NCBI GenBank assembly: GCA_964527735.1
Contig: CAZGPG010000015.1
Location: 22,283-86,282 of the forward strand
Reading direction: 5' to 3'
Source: JBEBVQ01 sp964527735
GTDB taxonomy: Bacteria; Bacteroidota; Bacteroidia; Chitinophagales; Chitinophagaceae
Length of the DNA stretch: 64,000 nucleotides
A program made the translations under genes and the position numbers. Shown one piece after another: positions 8,615 through 17,005 of the stretch. Below the pieces are notes generated by a model. The model worked only from the letters and a program-made list of their open reading frames with translations. It did no database searches and was not told the DNA's origin. Each line of letters begins with the position of its first letter. Position 1 is the stretch's first letter.

Positions 8615-9865
8615 ATGTGGTTACGGCTTATTATTATCCTCGCGCTCGTCACACTGGCTGAATATTACAGCTACGTGGTCGTACGGTCTTCGCTACGCAC
8701 TTTTTCGCCGGCATGGCGCACCGGGCTGATCGTGCTTTATATCGTGATGACCTGTATCACCTGGTTTGGAGTCTTCACATTCCGGTATATCAACTGGAGC
8801 ATCCTTCCGCTGTTTGTCCGCAACCTGTATGTTGCCTTCACCATGGGATTCGTTGTCGGCAAGCTGGTGGTACTACTGTTTATGGTACTGGACGATATCC
8901 GTCGCTTTGGTACATGGCTGATGCAATCTTTTTACAGCGGCGGCCCTGTCGCCAACATCCCTGCCGACCGGAAGGGGATCCCCCGTTCCATATTCCTTTC
9001 CCGTCTCGCACTGATCGCCGGCGCATTCATGCTGAGCGCATTTATGTATGGCACACGCAACCGGTATAACTACCAGGTACGCCGCACCCGGCTGAAAGCA
9101 GATGGCCTGCCGGATGCATTCCGCGGCATAAAGATCGTGCAGCTCTCGGATATTCATGCCGGCAGCTTCGACAATCCCGAAGCCGTGGCGCGCGGTGTCC
9201 GGCTGGCAATGGACCAAAAGCCGGATTTGATCGTGTTTACGGGTGATCTTGTAAATCACCGTGCTGACGAAGTAACGTCATACAAAGAAATACTATCAGC
9301 GCTCCATGCCCCCTTGGGCGTGTATTCCATTTTGGGCAATCATGATTACGGCGATTATGTGCACTGGGACAGCGACGAGGCAAAAGCCGAAAATATGGAA
9401 CGCATGAAACAGGTGCAGCAGGAAATGGGATGGAAGCTATTGCTGAATGAACATGCGATATTGGAACGGGACGGGCAGTCTATTGCGTTGATCGGCGTTG
9501 AAAACTGGGGCTCACGGGCGGGATTTCCCAAATACGGAAAGCTGGAACAGGCGCTGACCGGCCTTCCGGAGAAAAATATCCCTTTTCAGATACTGCTGTC
9601 GCATGATCCATCTCACTGGGACGCTGAAGTACTGGAGCATCGCCCCGAAATACAACTGACCCTGAGCGGCCACACGCATGGTATGCAGTTTGGCGTGGAT
9701 ATACCCGGACTGAAATGGAGTCCCGTGCAATATGTCTATAAAAACTGGGGAGGCCTGTACAGCGAAAACAATCAGCATCTGTACGTGAATCGCGGCTTCG
9801 GTTTTATCGGCTACCCCGGCCGGCTGGGCATACTGCCGGAGATAACGGTTCTCGAATTAACCTAA
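8615..9865 (+). CDS. Membrane-anchored metallophosphoesterase (YkuE/YaeI type)
   Basis: 416 residues. About four hydrophobic segments fill the first 145 residues, then comes a calcineurin-like domain: DIH (179-181), FTGDLVNH (208-215), GNHDY (241-245), LSHDPSHW near 330 and GHTHG (353-357), giving the complete two-metal site. Relatives such as YaeI hydrolyse UDP-diacylglucosamine or other phosphoesters. The membrane anchor suggests a lipid or cell-wall precursor substrate, which is inference. Confidence 0.9.
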   Translation: MWLRLIIILALVTLAEYYSYVVVRSSLRTFSPAWRTGLIVLYIVMTCITWFGVFTFRYINWSILPLFVRNLYVAFTMGFVVGKLVVLLFMVLDDIRRFGTWLMQSFYSGGPVANIPADRKGIPRSIFLSRLALIAGAFMLSAFMYGTRNRYNYQVRRTRLKADGLPDAFRGIKIVQLSDIHAGSFDNPEAVARGVRLAMDQKPDLIVFTGDLVNHRADEVTSYKEILSALHAPLGVYSILGNHDYGDYVHWDSDEAKAENMERMKQVQQEMGWKLLLNEHAILERDGQSIALIGVENWGSRAGFPKYGKLEQALTGLPEKNIPFQILLSHDPSHWDAEVLEHRPEIQLTLSGHTHGMQFGVDIPGLKWSPVQYVYKNWGGLYSENNQHLYVNRGFGFIGYPGRLGILPEITVLELT

Positions 9866-9877
9866 AGAACGAAACCC

Positions 9878-9905
9878 GTAGGGGCGAATAATTATTCGCC
9901 CCTAC
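9878..9905. repeat. REP-like palindrome GTAG...CTAC between convergent genes
   Basis: A perfect 28-base palindrome: GTAGGGGCGAATAA followed by its complement. It begins and ends with the GTAG tetranucleotide and sits between the convergent metallophosphoesterase and TlpA genes, where it could act as a two-way terminator. Confidence 0.85.
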
Positions 9906-9914
9906 ATTCATTCC

Positions 9915-10421
9915 TCATCCCTGTTTGACCGCAAGTTCTTTTATTTTGTCAAACATTTCATGTTCACCGCCCTCTTCATATCCGGAGTGCATATAAACCA
10001 CTTTACCCGTTTTGTCTATGATCATGGTAAAGGGTACTGTCTGGAAATTAAGTGACCTTTTCAGGTCTGAATTGGGATCAATATAATAAGGAAAATCCCA
10101 CCCCTGCGATTTTGCATAGCTGCGTACCAATCCTTCAGCGCGGGACTCGTCGATAGATACGGTGATAAAATTAAAATCCGCCTCCTTCTTCACTTCACCC
10201 ATTTGTTCCCTGATATTACGTATTTCTTTTTTGCACGGCACGCACCAGGTAGCCCAAAAACTCACCAGGGTAACCTTACCCGTTTCATGTACTTCGTTGA
10301 AGGCAATCTTCTTTCCTGAGCTCAAATCTTTCACCTGAGTGTCAGGCAATTCGGTAGGCTGCGCATAAGCAACTGACGATACAAGAAACATACCGGCCAC
10401 AGCCGCTATAAGCTTATTCAT
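9915..10421 (-). CDS. TlpA-family periplasmic thioredoxin
   Basis: 168 residues. A signal peptide ends near AYAQP, then a thioredoxin fold has the redox motif WCVPC (cysteines 60 and 63) preceded by LVSFWAT and a cis-proline region TVPFTMIIDKTGK. It is a TlpA/ResA-like reductase or oxidase of exported cysteines; the partner is unknown. It is divergent from the DUF6029 barrel gene across 101 bases. Confidence 0.9.
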   Translation of the reverse strand: MNKLIAAVAGMFLVSSVAYAQPTELPDTQVKDLSSGKKIAFNEVHETGKVTLVSFWATWCVPCKKEIRNIREQMGEVKKEADFNFITVSIDESRAEGLVRSYAKSQGWDFPYYIDPNSDLKRSLNFQTVPFTMIIDKTGKVVYMHSGYEEGGEHEMFDKIKELAVKQG

Positions 10422-10462
10422 GTTAGGAGGTTTAATTCATTAAAAATAATTGGGCGAAAACC

Positions 10463-10493
10463 TTGCCAAATCCTGTCAAAGGTTCTAAATTCG
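10463..10493 (+). promoter_or_regulatory. Promoter of DUF6029 gene
   Basis: TTG (10463-10465), 20 bases, TAAATTCG (10486-10493), close to TAnnTTTG and the same TTCG variant as the porT promoter. The ATG is 29 bases downstream. Confidence 0.5.
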
Positions 10494-10522
10494 GAAAATT
10501 TTTTAAACTTCCTACCATATTA

Positions 10523-12103
10523 ATGAAAAATACAGCCATCCTGCTATTATTTTCCCTATTGGCAGGCATACGTTCTTCAGGACAGGGAACGCTTTCAGGA
10601 GACCTGATGATGAATGTTAATTTTTTCCAGAGAGATTCCGCCATCAATGCGGCCAATAATCCGCTTTATGACAATTACCTCAGTGGTGGGGAAAGCTGGC
10701 TGAGTCTCCGTTACAACTACAAGGGTTTTACAGCCACGGTACGTGCAGATGCATTACATAACTCTAATCTATACAATCCCACACAGGCATTGAGCGGATT
10801 TGGCATCGGGGCATGGAGCCTGAGCAAGGACTTTAAAGACCTTACCATTACGGGTGGCTATATCTACGACCAGATCGGCAGCGGCATACTCTTTCGTGCC
10901 TACGAAGACCGCGGGCTGCTGATTGATAATGCGCTTGCCGGTCTGCACCTGAGATACCGGCTTACGGATAACATCAGCCTGAAAGCTTTTTCCGGTCAGC
11001 ATAAAAACGTCTTCGACCGCTATAACCCCATTGTAAAAGGATTCAATGCCGAAGGGGATTTTGGCATCGGCGAAAAAGTACACATCGCTCCCGGTATCGG
11101 TGCACTCAACCGTACGCTCGATCAAGGCTCGATGGACGCTGTAGTGGCCACGGTCAACAACCAGGAAAGAGACACACGCTTTGTGCCGAAGTACAACATG
11201 TATGCCTTCACGGCTTACAACACCCTGATGGCCGGCGATTTTTCGTGGTACGTGGAAGGCGCGTATAAAACCAACGAAGCCGTACTTATTGACCAAACGC
11301 TTGAAAACGTAAATGGCAACGTGCTTTTCTCAACGCTGGGATATGCCCGGAAAGGCATTGCCATCAACCTTTCAGGCAAACGCACGGACAACTTCGTGAT
11401 GCGTACTTCACCCAATGAAGTGCTGCTCCGCGGATTGATGAACTGGCAGCCTATTGTAGCGCGGATACGTCCGCAGCGCCTCATGGCACGGTATACGCCT
11501 GCGTCGCAAGACATCTCCGAACTGGCGCTGGGCAGCGATGTGCTCATAGCCCCCAACGACGATGTAAGCATTATCCTGAATTACACGCACATCAACACAC
11601 TCGAAGACGTAAAGCTATACCGGGAGGCCTATATCGAAGCAGAATACCGGGGCATTAAAGACTGGATACTGCATGGCGGCGTGCAGGTGCTGGAATACAA
11701 CCAGCGCGTATACCAGATCAACCCTGCAAGAGGTATGGTAGCAGCCGTCACACCATTCCTCGAAGTAACTTACCGCATCAGCAGGCAAAAGTCTGTACGT
11801 ACGCAATGGGAGTACATGGAAACAAAACAGGATTTCGGGAGCTGGCTGTTCGGTCTCGTAGAATTCAATATTGCACCGCGCTGGTCATTCTCCGTGTCTG
11901 ATATGTACAACATCCGACCGAATAAAGCCGTTGCACCCAAACCCGAGCACTATTACAACTTTTTCATTGCGCATACAAAAGGGGCGCATCGTTTTACCGG
12001 AGCTTATGTAAGACAGGTAGAGGGGATCAACTGCACCGGCGGTGTATGCCGTTACGAACCGGCGTTCAGCGGGGTGCGCTTCGGTATTACCTCCACCTTC
12101 TAA
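10523..12103 (+). CDS. DUF6029 family outer-membrane protein
   Basis: 526 residues from ATG 10523, chosen because a signal peptide (MKNTAILLLFSLLAGIRSSG) starts there; the upstream 20 codons read through the promoter. The rest is rich in alternating aromatic/polar strands and ends VRFGITSTF with a terminal phenylalanine, as in outer-membrane beta-barrels. It resembles DUF6029 proteins of Bacteroidota, of unknown function. The divergent TlpA thioredoxin may act on the same envelope process, which is only inference. Confidence 0.75.
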   Translation: MKNTAILLLFSLLAGIRSSGQGTLSGDLMMNVNFFQRDSAINAANNPLYDNYLSGGESWLSLRYNYKGFTATVRADALHNSNLYNPTQALSGFGIGAWSLSKDFKDLTITGGYIYDQIGSGILFRAYEDRGLLIDNALAGLHLRYRLTDNISLKAFSGQHKNVFDRYNPIVKGFNAEGDFGIGEKVHIAPGIGALNRTLDQGSMDAVVATVNNQERDTRFVPKYNMYAFTAYNTLMAGDFSWYVEGAYKTNEAVLIDQTLENVNGNVLFSTLGYARKGIAINLSGKRTDNFVMRTSPNEVLLRGLMNWQPIVARIRPQRLMARYTPASQDISELALGSDVLIAPNDDVSIILNYTHINTLEDVKLYREAYIEAEYRGIKDWILHGGVQVLEYNQRVYQINPARGMVAAVTPFLEVTYRISRQKSVRTQWEYMETKQDFGSWLFGLVEFNIAPRWSFSVSDMYNIRPNKAVAPKPEHYYNFFIAHTKGAHRFTGAYVRQVEGINCTGGVCRYEPAFSGVRFGITSTF

Positions 12104-12129
12104 ACAGAGGGAGACAATAAAAAGCTACC

Positions 12130-13728
12130 ATGCTGCAAACAGATTTTCTCGTCATCGGATCAGGTATAGCAGGACTCACTTTTGCTGTAAAAACAGCCCG
12201 GCGTTTCCCGGACAAAACAATTACCATCCTCACCAAAGCCAACACAGACGAGACCAATACCAAATATGCCCAGGGCGGCATCGCTGTGGTGAACGACCCT
12301 GAGCGGGACAGCTTCGACAAGCACATTACCGATACCCTGACTGCCGGTGACGGTCTGTGCAACCGGGAGATCGTAGAGATCGTAATCAAAGAAGGGCCCG
12401 AGCGCGTCAACGAGATCATTGAATGGGGCACCCGCTTTGATAAAAATACGGAAGGCGATTATCTGCGCGGAAAAGAAGGAGGGCATTCCGAATTCCGTAT
12501 CCTTCACCACAAAGACATTACCGGTTTTGAGATCGAACGGGCGCTGTTAGCAGAAGCACACAAGTATCCAAATATAGACATCCACAATCACTGGTTTGTT
12601 GTGGATATTATCACCCAGCATCATCTTGGCTACCTGGTTACCAAGTCCACGCCAGATATCGAATGTTACGGCGTTTATGCGTTAAACCTCAACTCCGGTT
12701 GCATTGAAAAGATCCTGGCGCACGTTACGCTGATGGCTTCGGGCGGTGCAGGACAGGCATATCGAACTACCACCAACCCGGTGATCGCCACCGGCGACGG
12801 TATTGCCATGGTCTATCGCGCCAAAGGCAGGATCGAGAATATGGAGTTCATTCAGTTTCACCCGACGGCATTATACGAACCGGGAGTCGCACCGGCATTC
12901 CTGATCACCGAGGCTGTACGAGGCGATGGCGGCATATTAAGGAATAAGGAAGGTGCGGCCTTCATGGAACAATATGACCCGCGCGGCGATCTTGCCCCCC
13001 GCGACATCGTAGCCCGCGCCATTGACAGCGAGATGAAGCGAACCGGCACCGAGCACGTATATCTCGACTGCCGGCATATGGATGAAGAAAAATTCAAGGC
13101 CCATTTTCCAAACATTTACAATAAATGCCGCAGCATCGGGATTGACGCATTGCAGCAAATGATCCCTGTCACCCCGGCAGCGCATTATTGTTGCGGCGGC
13201 ATCAAAGTAGATGCAGACGGGCAGTCTTCCATACGCAACCTGTTTGCCTGCGGCGAATGCAGCAGTACCGGGCTGCACGGCGCCAACCGGCTTGCTTCCA
13301 ACTCATTGCTCGAAGCGCTGGTCTTTGCGCACCGGTGTGCCGGAAAAGCAGCAGAAATCATACAACATAAGAAGCAATCTCCCGGCGTGCCGGACTGGAA
13401 CGCTTCCGGCACCACAAAGCCTCAGGAAATGATCCTGATCACACAAAGCCTGAAAGAGCTACAACTGGTGATGAGCGATTACGTAGGCATCGTACGTAAC
13501 AATGTGCGCCTTAAACGCGCCATGAAAAGACTTGACCTGCTGTTTGCCGAAACTGAGTCATTATATCGCACAACCACGCTTTCACCGCAGTTGTGCGAGC
13601 TGCGCAACCTGATCACGATCGGATACCTTATTGTCAAAAGCGCACAATTCCGGAAAGAAAGCAGGGGGTTGCATTATAATACTGATTACCCAGTACAGAA
13701 TGACATGCTGCAAAATATCGTTTTGTAA
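12130..13728 (+). CDS. nadB: L-aspartate oxidase
   Basis: 532 residues. The FAD-binding motif GSGIAGL is at 10-16 and the NadB/succinate dehydrogenase signatures TKYAQGGIAVV and MEFIQFHPTAL follow, with PAAHYCCGGIKVD and GLHGANRLASNSLLE further on. It oxidises aspartate to iminoaspartate for NAD synthesis. nadA and nadC are not in the window. It starts 26 bases after the DUF6029 gene, possibly in one transcript. A paired REP-like element follows the stop. Confidence 0.96.
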   Translation: MLQTDFLVIGSGIAGLTFAVKTARRFPDKTITILTKANTDETNTKYAQGGIAVVNDPERDSFDKHITDTLTAGDGLCNREIVEIVIKEGPERVNEIIEWGTRFDKNTEGDYLRGKEGGHSEFRILHHKDITGFEIERALLAEAHKYPNIDIHNHWFVVDIITQHHLGYLVTKSTPDIECYGVYALNLNSGCIEKILAHVTLMASGGAGQAYRTTTNPVIATGDGIAMVYRAKGRIENMEFIQFHPTALYEPGVAPAFLITEAVRGDGGILRNKEGAAFMEQYDPRGDLAPRDIVARAIDSEMKRTGTEHVYLDCRHMDEEKFKAHFPNIYNKCRSIGIDALQQMIPVTPAAHYCCGGIKVDADGQSSIRNLFACGECSSTGLHGANRLASNSLLEALVFAHRCAGKAAEIIQHKKQSPGVPDWNASGTTKPQEMILITQSLKELQLVMSDYVGIVRNNVRLKRAMKRLDLLFAETESLYRTTTLSPQLCELRNLITIGYLIVKSAQFRKESRGLHYNTDYPVQNDMLQNIVL

Positions 13729-13733
13729 CAATA

Positions 13734-13800
13734 CGGTAGAGACGTGGCATGCCACGTCTCAATATGATATGCAAAGACGTGGCATGCCACGTCTCTACCG
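13734..13800. repeat. Inverted pair of REP-like hairpins, second stem type
   Basis: Arms 13734-13759 and 13775-13800 are perfect complements. Each arm is itself the palindrome GACGTGGCATGCCACGTC preceded by GTAGA. The head is as at 1729, but the stem is changed on both sides (GTGGCA/TGCCAC for GCGAT/ATCGC). The right-hand GTAG overlaps the stop codon of the ABC transporter. It lies between convergent nadB and the ABC gene. Confidence 0.9.
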
Positions 13801-15549
13801 TTCTCCGATCTGCTGACGCCACATAGCATAATACAATCCTTTTTCTCCCAAAAGGGTATGGTGTGTGCCCGTCTCCACAATACGCCCTTTTTCCAGCACA
13901 TAAATACGGTCTGCGTGCATGATGGTAGAAAGTCTGTGCGCGATCATGATCGTGATATGCGCACGCTGCGCCGTAATGTTGCGGACCGTACGTGATATCT
14001 CTTCTTCTGTAAGGGAATCCAGAGCGGAGGTAGCTTCGTCAAAGATCATCAGCCGCGGCCGGCGGAGCAAAGCACGGGCTATAGACAGCCGTTGGCGCTC
14101 TCCGCCTGACAGCTTCAGCCCTCCTTCCCCGATCATCGTATCAATACCTTTTTCTGCCCGCGCAAGCAGATTCTGACAGGCTGCCTTCTGCAATACCTCA
14201 TGTATATCATCTTCCGTCGCCGACGGATTTACGAACAACAGGTTTTCCCTGATCGTGCCTGAAAACAACTGGGTGTCTTGCGTCACCAATCCGATCTGAC
14301 TGCGCATACTATCGAAATCAATATCCGCGCCGTTGTGCTCATTATAGAAAATATGCCCCGCTCCCGGATGATACAAGCCAACCAGCAGCTTCACCAATGT
14401 CGTCTTACCCGATCCGGACGGGCCGACAAACGCTATCGTATCTCCCGAGCGCGCATCAAAAGATATATCTTTCAATGCAGGGCGGGAGGCCGATTGATGT
14501 TGAAAACGGACGTGCTCGAAACGCAGCCGCTCAATATGCGTAATATATTCCGGCGTCTCGGGCTGGCGCTCCACCGGCCTGCGCAGCAGATCCTGCATAT
14601 TACCCAGTGAAGCCTGTGCCTCCCGGTAGCTCAGTATCACATTCCCCAGCTCCTGCAGCGGCCCGAAGATAAAAAAGGAATAAAACTGCATGGTCATCAT
14701 CTGCCCCAGCGTGAGCTTGTCTTTGAAGATGAAATAAAGCAGCACAAACATGATCACCTGGCGTAAAAAATTGACGAACGTCCCCTGCACAAAGCTGATG
14801 GACCGTATGCTGCGTACTTTACGCAGCTCCAGCCCCAATATTTTGATGGTAGTGGTATTGAGACGGTCTATCTCCTGCCGTGTAAGCCCCAGGCTTTTCA
14901 CCAGCTCAATATTACGGAGCGACTCGGTTGTGGAGCCCGCCAGTGCATTGGTTTCACCGATGATATTTTTCTGGATGATCTTGATCTTCCTGCTGAGCAG
15001 ACCGGTCAGCCATCCCAGCAGCAGGGCGCCGGCAAAATAGATCAGCACAAGCCAGGAGCTGAGCGTAAATGCATAGATCATCACAAACACGATGCCCACC
15101 AATGTTGTAAAAAGTACGTTTACAAAATTGGTAATAAACTTTTCACAGTCGCTGCGCACTTTCTGCAGCACCGACAGTGTTTCTCCGCTGCGCCGGTCTT
15201 CAAAATCCTGGTAAGGCAGGCGCAGGGCATGCTGCAATCCGTCGGTGTACAAACGGGCGCCGAATTTCTGGATCACGACATTGGTGGTATAATCCTGGAA
15301 GGCTTTGGCAATACGGGACACCATAGCAGTACCGATAAGCATCAGCAGGCCCGTCATAATGCCGGAAACATATTGCGACTCCAGGCCGTGCTCCCTGAAG
15401 TCCGCCGCTTTGGCGGCAAAGGGATCAATGATATAATGCCCCAGGATGTAGGGATCGAAAAGTGCAAAAACCTGGTTGACCGTTGCAAACAGGAGCGCCA
15501 GGGCGATCAGCGGCTTATACCGGCCCAGGTATTGGAGTAATAGCTTCAT
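13795..15549 (-). CDS. ABC exporter, fused membrane and ATPase domains
   Basis: 584 residues, MDR/MsbA type half-transporter. Six membrane segments lie in the first 320 residues; the ATPase has Walker A GPSGSGKTT (376-384), Q-loop LVTQDTQLFS, signature LSGGE (480-484), Walker B with FDEATSAL (503-510) and H-loop IAHRLST. It probably works as a homodimer. The substrate could be lipid or drug and cannot be told. Its TAG stop is supplied by the GTAG head of a REP-like element. Confidence 0.92.
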   Translation of the reverse strand: MKLLLQYLGRYKPLIALALLFATVNQVFALFDPYILGHYIIDPFAAKAADFREHGLESQYVSGIMTGLLMLIGTAMVSRIAKAFQDYTTNVVIQKFGARLYTDGLQHALRLPYQDFEDRRSGETLSVLQKVRSDCEKFITNFVNVLFTTLVGIVFVMIYAFTLSSWLVLIYFAGALLLGWLTGLLSRKIKIIQKNIIGETNALAGSTTESLRNIELVKSLGLTRQEIDRLNTTTIKILGLELRKVRSIRSISFVQGTFVNFLRQVIMFVLLYFIFKDKLTLGQMMTMQFYSFFIFGPLQELGNVILSYREAQASLGNMQDLLRRPVERQPETPEYITHIERLRFEHVRFQHQSASRPALKDISFDARSGDTIAFVGPSGSGKTTLVKLLVGLYHPGAGHIFYNEHNGADIDFDSMRSQIGLVTQDTQLFSGTIRENLLFVNPSATEDDIHEVLQKAACQNLLARAEKGIDTMIGEGGLKLSGGERQRLSIARALLRRPRLMIFDEATSALDSLTEEEISRTVRNITAQRAHITIMIAHRLSTIMHADRIYVLEKGRIVETGTHHTLLGEKGLYYAMWRQQIGER

Positions 15550-15557
15550 TCCTCGCG

Positions 15558-15600
15558 GGGAATTTGAAAATTTGAAAATTTGGGAATTTGAAAATACCCA
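15558..15600. repeat. Half copy of TTTGAAAA word repeat
   Basis: AATTTGAAAA-type words repeat four times and are followed by ACCCATGTTTTGATA, which resembles the interior of the copy at 39527. The complementary arm is missing. Confidence 0.7.
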
Positions 15601-15628
15601 TGTTTTGATAATTTATTATCTGCAGTTC

Positions 15629-15775
15629 TGCTGCGCGGGATGTTCCTGAAGGGGCATCCCGGACGACAAATAAAGCGGGTTCTGTGAACCCGCCGTATAG
15701 CTGCAGGATTGCAAATCCTGCCTTATCTGTGTTCCCGGATGCGCTGCGCTAACATCCGGGAAAGCTCATATGTAC
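15629..15775. repeat. Run of four different hairpins
   Basis: In order: CGGGATG...CATCCCG (15636-15661), GCGGGTT...AACCCGC, GCAGGAT...ATCCTGC and CCCGGATG...CATCCGGG. Short spacers separate them. The first also occurs at 50871-50932. This fills the 320-base gap between the ABC exporter and superoxide dismutase genes together with the neighbouring repeats; no gene is seen. Confidence 0.75.
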
Positions 15776-15840
15776 GTAGAGACGCGATTTATCGCGTCTT
15801 GCTCTTGCCATGATGCAGACGCGATAAATCGCGTCTCTAC
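15776..15840. repeat. Inverted pair of REP-like hairpins
   Basis: Arms 15776-15799 and 15817-15840 are perfect complements, each GTAGAGACGCGAT-TT-ATCGCGTCT type with GTAG at the outer edges. It lies 29 bases beyond the superoxide dismutase stop. Confidence 0.9.
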
Positions 15841-15869
15841 TTTCTTTACAGCACAATAAAAGCCTTCCT

Positions 15870-16553
15870 TTATTTCTTCACGGCCAATGCTTCCTTATAG
15901 CGGCGGCTTACTTCATTCCAGTTAACCAGTTCCCAGACAGCAGACAGATAATCACCGCGTTTGTTCTGGTACTTCAGGTAATAAGCATGTTCCCATACAT
16001 CAATGCCGAAAATAGGAGTGCCCTTATGTTCCGCAACATCCATCAGGGGATTATCCTGGTTGGGTGTAGAACATACAGCCAGCTTACCTGCCTTCGTAAC
16101 ATACAACCATGCCCATCCCGAGCCGAACCTCTTGGATGCCGCAGTGTTGAGTAATGACTTCAGGCTATCAAGGCTGGTGAATGCAGCGGTGATCGCATTA
16201 GCCAGTTCGGCAGAAGGTTTGGTGTTTTTTTCGGGTGTCAGCACCGTCCAGAACAGGCTGTGGTTGTAATGGCCTCCGCCATTGTTACGCACGGCATCAC
16301 CATATTTTTGGGTATGCGCCAGCAATTCCTCCAGGGTTACCTTTGCTTCAGCTTTTCCTTCAACTGCTTTGTTCAGGTTATTGACATAACCGGCATGGTG
16401 CCGCTTATGATGTATCTCCATGGTTTGCGCGTCAATGTACGGTTCCAGCGCATTGTAGGCATAGGGCAGATCCGGTAACTGGTAAGGCGCCTGTGCCTGC
16501 GCGAAGCTTGTAAAGCCCGCAGCAAGGATCAGCGCTACTGCTGTTTTCTTCAT
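15870..16553 (-). CDS. Exported Fe/Mn superoxide dismutase
   Basis: 227 residues. Motifs of the Fe/Mn family: MEIHHKRHHAGYVNNLNKA, NNGGGHYNHSLFW, FGSGWAWLYV and the metal-ligand region DVWEHAYYLKYQN. It converts superoxide to oxygen and peroxide. The first 20 residues (MKKTAVALILAAGFTSFAQA) form a clear signal peptide, so the enzyme is probably periplasmic, unlike the usual cytoplasmic SodA/SodB. The metal cannot be assigned by eye. It is separated from rpsT by a strong terminator. Confidence 0.93.
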   Translation of the reverse strand: MKKTAVALILAAGFTSFAQAQAPYQLPDLPYAYNALEPYIDAQTMEIHHKRHHAGYVNNLNKAVEGKAEAKVTLEELLAHTQKYGDAVRNNGGGHYNHSLFWTVLTPEKNTKPSAELANAITAAFTSLDSLKSLLNTAASKRFGSGWAWLYVTKAGKLAVCSTPNQDNPLMDVAEHKGTPIFGIDVWEHAYYLKYQNKRGDYLSAVWELVNWNEVSRRYKEALAVKK

Positions 16554-16627
16554 AACGATCGGTTTTGTCCTGTAAAGATACGGGTATCTGCCGGGCGACA
16601 GTACATATACTCACATATTAACACAAG

Positions 16628-16654
16628 AAAAAGCCCGGAAATACCGGGCTTTTT
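16628..16654 (-). terminator. Intrinsic terminator after rpsT
   Basis: Stem AAAAAGCCCGG / CCGGGCTTTTT with a 5-base loop and a T-run on either strand. It lies between rpsT and the superoxide dismutase gene, both on the minus strand. Confidence 0.9.
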
Positions 16655-16678
16655 CAATATAACTTAATGAAATACAGG

Positions 16679-16933
16679 TTATGCCAGGGCGTTAATACGC
16701 TTAACGATGCCGGATTTCAGGTTGCTCGCTTTATTCTTATGGATGATATTGCGCTTTGCCAGCTTATCGATCATGCCAACAATTTCGGGTAATTGTTCCT
16801 GAGCTGCAGTTTTTTCCGTAATCGCCAGCAGCTTACGAATAGCGTTGCGGGTTGTCTTACCGTAATAACGATTACGTTCGCGGCGCTTTTCACTTTGTCT
16901 TACCGACTTCAGGGTTGCTTTATGGTTAGCCAT
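16679..16933 (-). CDS. rpsT: 30S ribosomal protein S20
   Basis: 84 residues, typical of S20: basic, helical, N-terminal MANHKATLKSVRQSEKRRER and C-terminal HKNKASNLKSGIVKRINAL. It binds 16S rRNA early in 30S assembly. It is monocistronic by appearance: its own strong promoter (16962-16991) and its own terminator (16628-16654). Confidence 0.97.
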   Translation of the reverse strand: MANHKATLKSVRQSEKRRERNRYYGKTTRNAIRKLLAITEKTAAQEQLPEIVGMIDKLAKRNIIHKNKASNLKSGIVKRINALA

Positions 16934-16961
16934 TTACAAACTTCTTTTCTAATTAGGAGTG

Positions 16962-16991
16962 CAAAGGTAAACGAAATAATAAATTGTGCAA
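16962..16991 (-). promoter_or_regulatory. Consensus promoter of rpsT
   Basis: On the minus strand: TTG, exactly 19 bases, TACCTTTG, a full match to TTG-N19-TAnnTTTG. The start codon follows 28 bases after the -7 box. It is the clearest single-gene promoter in the window. Confidence 0.85.
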
Positions 16992-17005
16992 AATATTTTT
17001 AAGCA

